This document shows, piece after piece, positions 9,702 through 18,757 of a stretch of 64,000 nucleotides of DNA (position 1 is the stretch's first letter; each line of letters opens with the position of its first letter). The notes below the pieces were generated by a model. The model was not told where the DNA came from. It saw only the letters and a list, made by a program, of their open reading frames with translations, and searched no databases. The position numbers and the translations under genes are program-made. This DNA is from Archangium violaceum (GTDB lineage: Bacteria > Myxococcota > Myxococcia > Myxococcales > Myxococcaceae): contig NZ_CP069396.1 in assembly GCF_016887565.1 (NCBI RefSeq), forward strand, positions 11,886,001-11,950,000, written 5' to 3'.

Positions 9702-10327
9702 CACTGGCCTCGCCGCTTGAAGAAGCTCCAGCCCTTCACTTCCATGCCTTCCAGGTAGCCGCGGGCCTGCAGGAACTCGAGCAGCCGCGTCTTCAACCCC
9801 AGCTCCCGGCGCCTCACCTGGATGCGCGTCAGCCCCAGCCGCTCCGCCGCCCCCTCCTGCGCCAGCTCCTCGTCGCCGAAGCGCAGCTCGAACAGCCGCC
9901 GCTCCTCCTCCGTCAGCCCCTCCTTGAAGCTCGCCAGCAGCGCCTCCACCTCCCGGTCCTCCAGCGCCTGGGCCAGTCCCTCCCCCTCCTCCGGCACCTC
10001 GCCCTTCTCCTCGAAGGGCTCCAGCCCCACCGCCACCTCGCGCTGCCTGGACTGCTCCAGCAGCACGTTGCGCGCGATGCCCGCCAGGAAGTGCCCGTAC
10101 GGCCTCACCCCGTCGTACGCCGCTCGCGTCCTCGGCTCGAAGGCACGGGCGAACGTCTCCAGCACCGTGTTCTCCAGCTCCAGCGAGCCCCTCACCTGCC
10201 CCACCCCCCGCCACGCCATGGCCCTCAGCCCCCGTGCCAGCGCCTCGACGTGCGCCCGGTACACCCGTCCCAGGGTGTCCGGCTCGCCCTCCCGGAAGCA
10301 CTGCAATGTCCGCTCATCCCACTCCAT
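9701..10327 (-). CDS. sigma-70 family RNA polymerase sigma factor (ECF-like)
   Basis: A 208-residue sigma factor from ATG 10327. The N-terminal half has a region-2-like segment (about residues 20-95, with GHFLAGIARNVLLEQSRQRE) and the C-terminal half a region-4 helix-turn-helix (about 140-190, LTEEERRLFELRF then a second helix). The acidic linker EEKGEVPEEGEG separates them. It is followed with a four-base overlap by its putative anti-sigma factor and reads away from the caspase operon, so it could control the shared intergenic region 10328-10528. Two GAAATT elements 40 bp apart lie in that gap, but I cannot assign a binding site. Confidence 0.85.
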   Translation of the reverse strand: MEWDERTLQCFREGEPDTLGRVYRAHVEALARGLRAMAWRGVGQVRGSLELENTVLETFARAFEPRTRAAYDGVRPYGHFLAGIARNVLLEQSRQREVAVGLEPFEEKGEVPEEGEGLAQALEDREVEALLASFKEGLTEEERRLFELRFGDEELAQEGAAERLGLTRIQVRRRELGLKTRLLEFLQARGYLEGMEVKGWSFFKRRGQ

Positions 10328-10528
10328 CCCTCGGCGACTTACCGTGCCCCGCAGCCCGCGTCACCCACCCGTCAGGTTGAAATTGTCCGTTGTCGGTTGG
10401 GTTGGATCGTCCGGGCTCGAAATTCCTCCCGTCCAATGAGCGACACATCGCGCCAACCCGGTGTGCCACCCTCGCGTACCCGTAGCACCTTGCGGCCCTC
10501 TCACCCTCCCGGAGACACTCTGCCGCGC

Positions 10529-11791
10529 ATGCGACTCCTCCGATGCGCTCCGCTGGCCCTGTCGTGGGTCCTGCTCCTCGTCGGCGCCGCCGCGAGCGCC
10601 GCACCCGAGCAGGTGAGCTACGCCCTCATCGTCGCCAACAACACCGGGCTCGAGCCCAAGCAGGCGCCCCTGCGCTACGCCGATGACGACGGTGCGCGTT
10701 ATTACGAGCTCTTCGCCCCCCGCACCCGGGAGGCCGTGCTCCTGTCCGTGATGGACTCGGAGACGCAGGCGCTCCACCCGGGGCTCGCCGCCCGGACGCG
10801 CCCGCCCACCCGCGCCGCGCTCAAGGAGGCCCTCGGCCGTCTGAATGCCCGCATGGCCGAGGACCGGGCACGCGGCGCCAACCCGGTGCTGTATTTCGTC
10901 TTCACCGGCCATGGAAAGCGCGGGGCCGCCGGCGAGGGCACGGTGAGCCTCCTGGATGGGCCCTTCACCCGCACGGACCTGTACTCCCAGGTCATCGCGT
11001 CCAGCACCGCCAGCTTCATCCACCTCATCGTGGACGCGTGTGATTCGTACTTCTTCGTCAACTCGCGCGGCGCGCTGCCGGTGGCCCCCGCCCAGGTGCA
11101 GGCGGTGCAGGGCCTGCTGGCCACGCGCGAGCTGGCGCGCTACCCGCACGTGGGCGCCGTGCTGTCCACCTCCCGCGAGCAGGAGAGCCACGAGTGGAGC
11201 GCCATCCGCTCGGGCGTCTTCAGCCACCAGGTGCGCTCGGCGCTCGCCGGCGCCGCGGATGTCAACGCGGACGGGCGCATCGAGTACTCGGAGCTGAGCG
11301 CCTTCATCGCCGCCGCCAACCAGGGCGTGGCGGACGTGCGCGGCCGGCTCGACGTGTCCATCCAACCGCCCGCGCTCGACCGCTCCGCGCCCCTGGTGAA
11401 CCTGGGGGACAAGGCGCCCCTGGGCTTCCTGCTGCTGCCCACGGGACTGGAGGGCCGGCTCTGGGTGGAGGACGCACGCGGCCTGCGCGTGGCGGAGTTC
11501 AACAAGGAGCGCGAGCGCTCGCTGGTGTTGGGACTGCCGCTCGCGTCCGGCTACTTCCTGCACGCCCCGGGACGCGAGGCCCCCTTCCCGCTCACCCGCG
11601 CGGGCACGGTGGTGGACGCCGCGAGCCTCACCTGGCGCGAGAACACCTTCGCCTCGCGCGGCGCCGTGCAGGACGCCTTCGAGGAGAAGCTCTTCTCCGT
11701 GCCCTTCGGCCCCCGCTTCTACACCGGCTACATGGCCAGCCTCGGGCAGACGCCCGTCGCACCCGAGCAGCAGGCCGACCTGTCTCCATGA
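10529..11791 (+). CDS. exported caspase-like cysteine peptidase
   Basis: A 420-residue protein from ATG 10529. Residues 1-25 are a signal peptide ending ASAA. The caspase p20 core follows, with catalytic H128 in FTGHGKR and C171 in IVDACDSY. A canonical EF-hand loop (D-x-N-x-D-G-x-I-x3-E, in DVNADGRIEYSE, about residues 248-259) comes next, and a beta-rich C-terminal region extends from about 280. Caspase-like peptidases cleave after specific residues, usually to process partner proteins; no partner is proven here. The stop overlaps the next start (ATGA), making a three-gene operon divergent from the sigma/anti-sigma pair. The EF-hand suggests calcium dependence (inference). Confidence 0.88.
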   Translation: MRLLRCAPLALSWVLLLVGAAASAAPEQVSYALIVANNTGLEPKQAPLRYADDDGARYYELFAPRTREAVLLSVMDSETQALHPGLAARTRPPTRAALKEALGRLNARMAEDRARGANPVLYFVFTGHGKRGAAGEGTVSLLDGPFTRTDLYSQVIASSTASFIHLIVDACDSYFFVNSRGALPVAPAQVQAVQGLLATRELARYPHVGAVLSTSREQESHEWSAIRSGVFSHQVRSALAGAADVNADGRIEYSELSAFIAAANQGVADVRGRLDVSIQPPALDRSAPLVNLGDKAPLGFLLLPTGLEGRLWVEDARGLRVAEFNKERERSLVLGLPLASGYFLHAPGREAPFPLTRAGTVVDAASLTWRENTFASRGAVQDAFEEKLFSVPFGPRFYTGYMASLGQTPVAPEQQADLSP

Positions 11792-12540
11792 GTCTCCTCT
11801 CCTTCGCGCTGATGCTGTCGCTGGCGGGCGCACCGGCCCCGTGTGGAGGCGAGCGGGTGGTGCTCGTCCCCTTCCAACCCGTGGCGCTGCCGAGCGCCGA
11901 GGCCCGCCAGCTGGAGGACGCCGTGCGCCGGGCGGTGGAGAGCACCTCCGGCCTCTGCCTGGAGTCTCGCGCGAGCACCGTGGCCAGGGTGCGCGACCAG
12001 GGAGGCCGGCTCCCCGGCTGCGTGGACGCGGCGTGCCGGGGCTCGCAGACGCAGGCGCTCGGCGCGGAGCGGCTGGTGCGCGGCGTGGTGCTCGGCGTGG
12101 GCGGCGGGCGCACCGTGGCGCTCACGCTGGTGGACCGTGAGGGCCAGGAGTCCCATACCCTCGTCCAGCTCTCCGGTGAGGGACTGCCGCCCGGAATGGA
12201 GGAGGCGCGGGCGCGCGAGGCCTTTGGTGCGCTCTGGGCGGCGCGGCCCTCGCCTCGGCGGGGGCGAAGCGTGAAGAAGGCGTGGCCCACCGTGGTGATG
12301 GCGGCCGGAGGTGTCGCGCTCGCGGCTGGAGTGGGCTTCGGGCTGGCCGCGCGCCGCTCGGAGGCGGGCCTCTCCACGGGCAACGCGGGCTGCACCGGCG
12401 AGGGCGAGGCCTTCCGCTCCTGCTTCGCCGGACGTCTGCGACAGGGACAACAACAGAGCCGCACGGCCAACCTGTTGATGGGCGCTGGCGCGCTGCTGGG
12501 CGCGGGCGGGGCCGTCTTCTTCGTCTGGGAGACACCGTGA
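11788..12540 (+). CDS. exported membrane protein of the caspase operon
   Basis: A 250-residue protein from ATG 11788, overlapping the caspase stop. It has an N-terminal signal sequence (SLLSFALMLSLAGAPA), a folded region of about 140 residues with paired Cys (CVDAACRG), and two hydrophobic helices near the C-terminus (about 170-188 and 225-246) ending FVWETP. The first half resembles the small nucleoside/peptide-binding-like domains found before PEGA or TPR parts in myxobacterial envelope proteins, but I do not recognise a named family. The operon position suggests it supports or receives the action of the peptidase. Confidence 0.7.
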   Translation: MSLLSFALMLSLAGAPAPCGGERVVLVPFQPVALPSAEARQLEDAVRRAVESTSGLCLESRASTVARVRDQGGRLPGCVDAACRGSQTQALGAERLVRGVVLGVGGGRTVALTLVDREGQESHTLVQLSGEGLPPGMEEARAREAFGALWAARPSPRRGRSVKKAWPTVVMAAGGVALAAGVGFGLAARRSEAGLSTGNAGCTGEGEAFRSCFAGRLRQGQQQSRTANLLMGAGALLGAGGAVFFVWETP

Positions 12541-13604
12541 AGCGATGGCTGACGGGGTGGGGACTGGCCGCGCTGCTCGGACTCGCGGCCTGCATGTTCC
12601 ACCCGGACCTCTCCCGCTTCCCCGCGTGCGATGACCAGGGCGCGTGCGCCTCGGGCTGGACGTGTCTGGCCTCCGAGGGAATCTGCCTTCCGGACTGCGG
12701 TGAGCGCGGCCCCTGCCCCACCGGGTTGGACACGACGGATGCGGGCACTCCGGATGCGGGCACGGACGCAGGCATCCCGGACGCGGGGCCGGAGCCGCTC
12801 ATACTCGTCCCGGATGGCCCCGGGCAGGGGTTGGAGACCGCGAGCTTCCTCTACCGGTTCCAGGCGAGTGGCGGGACTCCGCCCTACACCTTCTCCTCTC
12901 CCGGACAGCTCCCGCCAGGCCTGGAGCTCAACGTGAAGGGCGAGCTGTCCGGCAAGCCCACCGCGGCCGGAGACTTCCGTTTCACCCTCGAGGTGGTGGA
13001 CCAGGACACGATGCCCCAGCGCGCCAGCCGGGAGTTCTCGCTGAGCATCCGGCCCGTGCTGCGCATGGCCGGGCCGGGCATCCTCGCGGATGTCCCGAAC
13101 GGCAAGCCCTATCGGGAGCAGCTCTCGGCCACCGGCGGCAAGCCGCCCTACAGGTTCGAGCTCGTCGCGGGCAGCACCCTGCCCGCCAACATCGTCCTGC
13201 TCCCCACCGGGAAGGTCGAGGGGAACCCGGACGAGGGGGGCGTCACCCGGGCCTTCGAGGTGCGGCTGACGGACTCCGACGAGCCTCCGCAGGTCGTCAC
13301 CCGGACGCTTCAAATCACCACCGGCTCGTGCCAGACCCTGTACATGTGCGTGCTGACCCGCGCCATCCCCGATGGGCGCCAGGGCTCGGCCTACACCTAT
13401 ACCCTCCAGACTTCCGGCAGCACGGGCACCGTCACCTGGAAGGTGGCGGCTGGCAGCACCCTGCCCCCGGGCCTCACGCTGTCGAGCAACGGCATCCTCT
13501 CCGGCACTCCCACGCAGGCGATGGTGGAACCGTACAGCTTCACCCTCTCTGTATCGGATGCGTTCGACACGAGGCCGTTGAAGCTGTCGATGCAGGTGTA
13601 TTGA
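12537..13604 (+). CDS. lipoprotein with Ig-like putative-substrate-binding repeats
   Basis: A 355-residue lipoprotein. The GTG start at 12537 overlaps the preceding stop (GTGA). The signal peptide ends in the lipobox LLGLAAC. A Cys-rich stretch (about residues 30-60) is followed by a DAG-rich flexible linker (TDAGTPDAGTDAGIPDAG) and three He_PIG/cadherin-like Ig domains (GGTPPYTFS...LPPGL, GGKPPYRFE...LP, GSTGTVTWK...LPPGL). Such domains usually mediate adhesion or protein contacts at the surface. It is the last gene of the caspase operon and may anchor or present a substrate. Confidence 0.8.
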   Translation: MKRWLTGWGLAALLGLAACMFHPDLSRFPACDDQGACASGWTCLASEGICLPDCGERGPCPTGLDTTDAGTPDAGTDAGIPDAGPEPLILVPDGPGQGLETASFLYRFQASGGTPPYTFSSPGQLPPGLELNVKGELSGKPTAAGDFRFTLEVVDQDTMPQRASREFSLSIRPVLRMAGPGILADVPNGKPYREQLSATGGKPPYRFELVAGSTLPANIVLLPTGKVEGNPDEGGVTRAFEVRLTDSDEPPQVVTRTLQITTGSCQTLYMCVLTRAIPDGRQGSAYTYTLQTSGSTGTVTWKVAAGSTLPPGLTLSSNGILSGTPTQAMVEPYSFTLSVSDAFDTRPLKLSMQVY

Positions 13605-13751
13605 GCGCTTCGGGCCGCGCGGAGATCCACCCGCCCGCCCTTCCATCAATACTCCTCGTGAGCCAGGCGCGAGGGGTGCCTCATCGTTTCTCTTTCTGAG
13701 CGGTCGTGGGGGGTTCTCCATCGCTGGAGACCCCTGCTCGCGGGTCTGGGA

Positions 13752-14249
13752 TTGGCGGGGCTGCTCGTGGCACCGCTGAGCGCGATCGATCCGCCTTGCG
13801 CCTACGTGCTGAGCCAGACTGGCTCCACCCTCGTGGCGATGCCTGCCATTCCCCTCGTCGTGTCGACCGATGACGCCGGCTCCCGCGGACGAACCCTCCT
13901 CGGCTACTCCCTGTCACCCCGCACGTGCTCCAGCGAGGGCAGGGGCACTCCCGCCCTCCTCGTCCCCGTCCCCACCTCGCTGTTCGAGCGCCCGGAGACC
14001 CTCATGGAGGTGGAGTCCATCGTGCTCGACCTCGGAGCCCACCCGGTGAGCCGGCCGGGGCACGTCCTCACACTCGAGGGTGGCGACCTCCTCGTCCTCC
14101 CGCGGTCCGGCGACGCCACTCCCAGCGCCGCGTGGGACCTCCCCGAGCCCTCCATCACCTTCCGCATGGGCGGCCTCCCGACGACGGCCCACTACCTCCC
14201 GCCCACCCGGGAGCGGACCGTGGAGAGCGCCGCGGAAGATGGGCCCTGA
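13752..14249 (+). CDS. exported hypothetical protein, start uncertain
   Basis: A protein of about 165 residues from TTG 13752, but the frame is open back to 13662 and a better signal peptide (RSWGVLHRWRPLLAGLGLAGLLVAPLSA) starts upstream. No ATG, GTG or TTG exists in that extension. A GAGGGG site at 13671-13676 is followed at normal spacing by ATC 13683, so a rare ATC start is conceivable. The mature part (from about IDPPCAY) is beta-rich with two Cys and has no recognisable domain. It follows the caspase operon by about 150 bp. Confidence 0.5.
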   Translation: MAGLLVAPLSAIDPPCAYVLSQTGSTLVAMPAIPLVVSTDDAGSRGRTLLGYSLSPRTCSSEGRGTPALLVPVPTSLFERPETLMEVESIVLDLGAHPVSRPGHVLTLEGGDLLVLPRSGDATPSAAWDLPEPSITFRMGGLPTTAHYLPPTRERTVESAAEDGP

Positions 14250-14369
14250 GAACGCCCGGAAAACAATTTTCAAATCCGGTCGATCCAATGAGGTGGGGTT
14301 TTCCCAAGTCATCGAGAGGCGCCCGCGGTGATGCGCAGCGGACCTCCTTCATTTCTCGGGGAACACATC

Positions 14370-16280
14370 ATGAAAGCCATCAAGACATTGGGCCTCACCC
14401 TCACCACCACCGCCCTCCTCTCTGGCTGCGGCGCCTCTCCGGAAGCCGAGACGACCCGGATCCGCTCCGCCAGCGCCGCGCTCCAGGGGAAGAAGCCCGT
14501 CGTGGAGCCGCAGCAGCCCTCCGCCACGTCCCCGAGCGCCTGCACCGCCCTCTACTCCAACCCCCAGGCGCAGGCGGCCCTCACCCAGGCCGTGGTGGAT
14601 CCGGGACTCGCCGCCGATGGACTGGTGAAGACGCTCATCCTCTCCTTCAACACGCAGGAGGCGGTGGCGCCCGCGGTGGACCTGCTCAGGAGCACGCTCG
14701 GCCTGTCGCTGGGAGACAACCTCGGTGCCTTCAAGGCGCTGCCCATGGTGGCGCTCAAGGTGCCCGTCACCCCGGTGCTCCTGGGCACGCTGCGCACCGT
14801 GCTGCAGCCGCTCGGCCTGCTGTCCATCTACCAGGACCGGCCGCTGCACTACTTCCTGGACGAGAGCGTCCACTACATCGGAGCGGACACGGCGCGCACG
14901 GCCTTCAACGCCACCGGCGCGGGCGTGGGCGTGGGCATCATCGACTCGGGCGTGGACGGCACGCACGGGGACTTCCCCAACCTGGTGAAGAACGTGAAGG
15001 TGGTGGCCCCCATCGTGGAGGTGGGCGTGGGCGGCGCGCTCTACGTGGACGTGCCCAACAGCGACCTCACCAGCGGCCACGGCACGCACGTGGCGAGCAC
15101 CATCGGCGGCTCGGGCGCGCGCTCCGGTGGCAAGTACAAGGGCGTGGCCCCGGGCGCGAAGCTGCTCGCGGTGGGCGCGGGCGAGGCCATCAGCATCCTC
15201 TACTCGCTGCAGGGCTTCGACTACCTGATGAACCCGGACATCCGCGAGACGCACAACGTCCGCGTCATCTCCAACTCGTGGGGCTCCAGCGGCAGCCACT
15301 TCGCGCCGTTCGATCCCATCAGCATCGCCTCCAAGCGCGCCTACGACGAGGGCGTGGTGGTGGCCTTCGCGGCGGGCAACGACGGTCCGGACGCGGACAC
15401 GCTCAACCCGTACAGCGCCTCGCCGTGCGTCATCTCGGTGGCGGCGGGCGCGGCCAAGGACACCAGCGCGGCCACCAACCCGCTCGTGAGCAAGGGCGTG
15501 CCGGGCCAGCTCGCCAGCTTCTCCAGCCGCGGCATCCCGGGTGACGCCAACCACCACCCGGACATCACCCTGCCCGGCGTGGCCATCGTCGCGGCGCGCG
15601 CCACCACGGCCACCGTGGCGCAGCCGTATCTGGGCCTGGACGGCCTGCACCCTGAGCCCTTCTACGCGGCCCTGGATGGCACCTCCATGGCCACCCCGCA
15701 CCTGAGCGGCGTCGTCGCGCTGATGCTGGAGGTCAACCCGGAGCTCGACATGGATGGCGTGCTGGCGGCGCTGACGTCCACCGCGAAGCCCATCTACGAG
15801 CAGAACGCCACCACGGGCGCCACGCGCAAGCTCGAGGAGTGGGAGGCCGGCGCGGGCTACGCGGACGCCTACGCCGCGGTGCGCGCGGCCTCCGAGTCCG
15901 CTGGCACCCGCACCACCACCGTCACCTCGGCCCTGCCCGGCTGGAGCGGCAACGTGGGCCTGACGGTGAAGCTGCCGGTGGTGGATGTCAGCCTCGTCGA
16001 GGCGAAGCACGAGCACACGCTCACGGTGCCCGCGGGCGCGAGCGCCCTGCGCGTCACCACCAGCTGGGGCAACCCGGCGCTCGACCTGGATCTCTACGTG
16101 TATGACCCGAGCGGCAACCTGGTGGGCAGCGGCGCCACCGGCACGTCCGCCGCGGAGTCGGTGTCCATCCCCCGCCCCGTGGCGGGCACCTGGCGCGTGG
16201 TGCTGAAGGGCTACCTCAACACGCCCACCAGCTACACGGGCACCGCCGCAGTGGACACGCTCGTTCCCGTCACGCAGTAG
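14370..16280 (+). CDS. subtilisin-type (S8) serine protease lipoprotein
   Basis: A 636-residue protease from ATG 14370 with GGGGAA upstream. The signal peptide ends at the lipobox LLSGC (C20), so it should be lipid-anchored. A pro-region covers about residues 21-165. The S8 core has D192 (IIDSGVDGTHG), H237 (SGHGTHVAS), the oxyanion Asn 337 (FAAGND) and S439 (DGTSMATPH). A C-terminal P/pre-peptidase-like beta domain (about 525-636, with NPALDLDLYVYDPSGNLV) probably helps folding or binding. All catalytic residues are present. A perfect terminator follows at 16304. Confidence 0.93.
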   Translation: MKAIKTLGLTLTTTALLSGCGASPEAETTRIRSASAALQGKKPVVEPQQPSATSPSACTALYSNPQAQAALTQAVVDPGLAADGLVKTLILSFNTQEAVAPAVDLLRSTLGLSLGDNLGAFKALPMVALKVPVTPVLLGTLRTVLQPLGLLSIYQDRPLHYFLDESVHYIGADTARTAFNATGAGVGVGIIDSGVDGTHGDFPNLVKNVKVVAPIVEVGVGGALYVDVPNSDLTSGHGTHVASTIGGSGARSGGKYKGVAPGAKLLAVGAGEAISILYSLQGFDYLMNPDIRETHNVRVISNSWGSSGSHFAPFDPISIASKRAYDEGVVVAFAAGNDGPDADTLNPYSASPCVISVAAGAAKDTSAATNPLVSKGVPGQLASFSSRGIPGDANHHPDITLPGVAIVAARATTATVAQPYLGLDGLHPEPFYAALDGTSMATPHLSGVVALMLEVNPELDMDGVLAALTSTAKPIYEQNATTGATRKLEEWEAGAGYADAYAAVRAASESAGTRTTTVTSALPGWSGNVGLTVKLPVVDVSLVEAKHEHTLTVPAGASALRVTTSWGNPALDLDLYVYDPSGNLVGSGATGTSAAESVSIPRPVAGTWRVVLKGYLNTPTSYTGTAAVDTLVPVTQ

Positions 16281-16303
16281 CGCGAACCCCCACTCGCGCT
16301 ACA

Positions 16304-16349
16304 CCCACGGCACCGGTTCACTCCACTGTCCGGTGCCGTGGGCATTTTT
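16304..16349 (+). terminator. intrinsic terminator of the S8 protease gene
   Basis: A perfect 13-bp stem (16304-16316 pairs with 16330-16342, CCCACGGCACCGG against its complement), a 13-base loop and a T5 run at 16345-16349. This is the clearest intrinsic terminator in the window. It acts for the plus-strand protease and also separates it from the converging small lipoprotein gene. Confidence 0.9.
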
Positions 16350-16352
16350 GTC

Positions 16353-16631
16353 TCAGTCGTCGATGACAGGGAGGCACTCGTCCCAGCAACGGCTGTTGGC
16401 CTGCGAGCAGGTCTTGTCCTCGACGCACTTCGCGCAGTCCTCCGCGCGGGTCGCGAAGCTCTGGTCGTCCTCCGACTTCGTGCTGCACTGGTCCGTACAC
16501 CTGTCCACGTTGAGGCCGTCCGAAACACATTCCTGGTACCGCTCGCAGGAGACACGGCAGTCGCTCTTGCAGCCGCTCAGCGTCATCACGAGGCCCAGGG
16601 CCGCCACCAACGTCACGATACGGTTCTTCAT
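16353..16631 (-). CDS. small Cys-rich lipoprotein
   Basis: A 92-residue protein from ATG 16631 with a strong GGAGG site six bases upstream. The signal peptide ends in the lipobox MTLSGC. The mature 72 residues contain ten Cys in CxxxC and CxxC spacings (CRVSC, CTDQC, CAKCVEDKTC, CWDEC), which suggests several disulfides and a small stable exported domain. Similar short Cys-rich lipoproteins are frequent in myxobacteria and uncharacterised. It converges on the S8 protease gene. Confidence 0.7.
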   Translation of the reverse strand: MKNRIVTLVAALGLVMTLSGCKSDCRVSCERYQECVSDGLNVDRCTDQCSTKSEDDQSFATRAEDCAKCVEDKTCSQANSRCWDECLPVIDD

Positions 16632-16717
16632 CAGCGCCTCCTTCTTGGCGCGGCGCATCATGCATGCGGGCAGGCGCCCCGCAACCGCGGAACGAGCGCA
16701 TCGGCTCTCCGTTGACC

Positions 16718-17266
16718 TCAAACCGATGACGGAGGGCTCTCACCCCGTGCGGAAGTGAGAAAATCCAACACCCGCTCCAGGGACTCCGTGCGCTCCACCT
16801 CCGGGGGAAAGTCGCGGAAGGCCTCGCGCGGGCCGAAGAGGATGAGCGGCTTGCCGTAGCGCAGCGCGAGCACCACCTCGGACACCGTGCCCGAGCCCCC
16901 CGGCAGCGCCACCAGCGCGTGCGCGGTGAGCACGTTGAGGTGGTTGCGGCTCATCGGCTCCGTTCCCCGCTCGCCGCTCAGCGGCAGGTGCGTGAGGATG
17001 GGCAGCTCCACCGCCGGGTTGGGGTAGCCCGGCTTCGGCCTCCACGTGCCGTCCTCCACCGAGCCCGGGACGATGCCGAGGGACAGTCCCTCGCGCCCCT
17101 CCACCGCCACGAAGGCCTCCGCCGCCGCGCGCATCACCCCTCCCCCCGCTCCCGTCAGCAGGTGGAAGCCCCGCTCGGCGATCCACCGGGCCAGCGGCTC
17201 CACCCAGGCCCGGTGCTCCTCCGTCCCCGAGCCCAGGACTCCGATGATTTCACGTCGGCCAGGCAT
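16718..17266 (-). CDS. LOG-family (Rossmann, PGGxGTxxE) protein
   Basis: A 182-residue protein from ATG 17266 with GGAG about nine bases upstream. It has the Rossmann start IIGVLGSG, a TGAGGGVM loop (about 38-45), and the family signature MSRNHLNVL...PGGSGTVSEV (about residues 105-128). The family includes cytokinin-activating phosphoribohydrolases (LOG) and molybdenum-cofactor-carrier-like proteins; this one is nearer the TIGR00725 type, so the substrate is uncertain. It is divergent from the cytochrome P450 with about 108 bp between them. Confidence 0.85.
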   Translation of the reverse strand: MPGRREIIGVLGSGTEEHRAWVEPLARWIAERGFHLLTGAGGGVMRAAAEAFVAVEGREGLSLGIVPGSVEDGTWRPKPGYPNPAVELPILTHLPLSGERGTEPMSRNHLNVLTAHALVALPGGSGTVSEVVLALRYGKPLILFGPREAFRDFPPEVERTESLERVLDFLTSARGESPPSSV

Positions 17267-17374
17267 GGCTTCGCTCCGGGCTTGAACGTATGGCGTCAGT
17301 GGAATTCTGTAATCTGGCCCCGCGACGCGACGCGGCGTACACACTGCTCGCCTCTTTCGACCCGACCGAAGACC

Positions 17375-18748
17375 ATGACGACCTCCGCACCGCTGCCTCC
17401 CATGCCCCCGGGCCATTGGCTCTGGGGCCACCTGCTCGAGCGCGTGAACAACCCCCTCGGCCTGTTCCTGAACACCCGCAACCGCCTCGGGGACGTGGTG
17501 CGCTACCGCATGGGCCCCATCTTCGTGGAGCAGCTCACCCACCCGGACCACGTCAAGCACGTGCTCGCCGACGCGAGCGCCCGCTACACGAAGGGCACCG
17601 TCTTCGACAAGACGCGCCCCCTGGTGGGCAACGGCCTGCTCACCGCCGAGGGCGACTTCTGGAAGCGCCAGCGCCGGCTCTCCCAGCCCGCCTTCCACAA
17701 GGAGCGCCTGGCCGCGCTCGCGGAGATGATGACGCGCACCGCCGCCGAGACGCTCCAGGCCTGGGAGCCCACGGTCGACGCGGGCCAGCCGCTGCCCGTC
17801 TTCCAGGAGATGATGCGGCTCACCCTCACCGTGGTGGTGCGCGCCCTCTTCAGCACGGACGTGAGCGAGCAGACGCGCGAGGTGGGCGAGGCCTTCACCA
17901 CCGCGCTCTCCGTCACCAACGAGCGCATCATCTCCCCCCTGCCCTACCTGCCCTGGCTCTACCGGCTGCCCACGCGCAACAACCGCGCCTTCCGCCAGGC
18001 CGCGGACACGCTGGACCGCATCGTCAACGGCATCATCTCCCAGCGCCGCGCCGCGGGAGCCGCCGCGAACACGGAGGACCTGCTCGGCATGCTGATGGTG
18101 GCGTGCGACGCGGACACCGGCGACGCCTTCGACGACCTGCAACTGCGCGACGAGGTGATGACGCTGCTGCTGGCCGGGCACGAGACGACGGCCACCGCGC
18201 TCGCGTGGACCTTCCACCTGCTGGAGCAGAACCCCGACGTGGAGGCCACCCTGCACGCGGAGGTGGACGCGGCGCTCGGCGGGCGGGTGCCCACGATGGA
18301 GGACCTGCCGAAGCTGCGCTACGTGTGCTGCGTCTTCGAGGAGGCCATGCGCCTCTACCCGCCCATCTGGGCCATTCCCCGCGTGGCCCAGGAGGACGAC
18401 GTGGTGGACGGCTACCGGATTCCCAAGGGGGACATGGTCATCCTCGTCCCCTACGTCACCCACCGTCACCCGGACTTCTGGCCCGAGCCGGAGCGTTTCG
18501 ATCCCACGCGCTTCCTCCCGGAGAATGGCAAGGACCGGCCCCGCTGGGCCTACCTGCCCTTCGGCGGCGGGCAGCGCCAGTGCATCGGCAGCAACTTCGC
18601 GATGATGGAGGCGCAGCTCATCCTCGCCATGGTGGTGCAGCGCTTCCGCCTGCGCGGGGTGCCCGGGGTGTCCGTGGAGCCCGAGCCCCATGTCTCGCTG
18701 CGCCCCCGCGGCCCCATGCCCATGCGAGTGGAGCGCCGCCAGCGGTGA
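17375..18748 (+). CDS. cytochrome P450
   Basis: A 457-residue P450 from ATG 17375. The I-helix oxygen-binding motif AGHETTAT, the ExxR motif (EEAMRLYPP), the PERF segment and the heme loop FGGGQRQC with proximal C403 are all present. The Pro-rich N-terminus (PLPPMPPG) is typical of soluble or peripherally bound bacterial P450s of the class resembling CYP102/CYP4 heads. It inserts one oxygen atom into an organic substrate with electrons from a separate reductase. No redox partner or biosynthetic cluster lies next to it, so the substrate is unknown. Confidence 0.95.
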   Translation: MTTSAPLPPMPPGHWLWGHLLERVNNPLGLFLNTRNRLGDVVRYRMGPIFVEQLTHPDHVKHVLADASARYTKGTVFDKTRPLVGNGLLTAEGDFWKRQRRLSQPAFHKERLAALAEMMTRTAAETLQAWEPTVDAGQPLPVFQEMMRLTLTVVVRALFSTDVSEQTREVGEAFTTALSVTNERIISPLPYLPWLYRLPTRNNRAFRQAADTLDRIVNGIISQRRAAGAAANTEDLLGMLMVACDADTGDAFDDLQLRDEVMTLLLAGHETTATALAWTFHLLEQNPDVEATLHAEVDAALGGRVPTMEDLPKLRYVCCVFEEAMRLYPPIWAIPRVAQEDDVVDGYRIPKGDMVILVPYVTHRHPDFWPEPERFDPTRFLPENGKDRPRWAYLPFGGGQRQCIGSNFAMMEAQLILAMVVQRFRLRGVPGVSVEPEPHVSLRPRGPMPMRVERRQR

Positions 18749-18757
18749 GGCCCGCCC

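Noticed and set aside
9509-10528. N-terminal extension of the caspase gene by 340 codons
   Set aside because: It lies antisense to the sigma/anti-sigma genes and has no protein-like composition; a signal peptide begins at 10529.
14258-14304. GGAAAAC/GTTTTCC inverted repeat before the S8 protease
   Set aside because: Arms of 7 bp are separated by 33 bases with no promoter geometry; could be chance.
14349-16016. Long minus-strand frame opposite the S8 protease
   Set aside because: Composition is His/Arg/Gly/Val-rich shadow of a clear protease gene with all catalytic residues.
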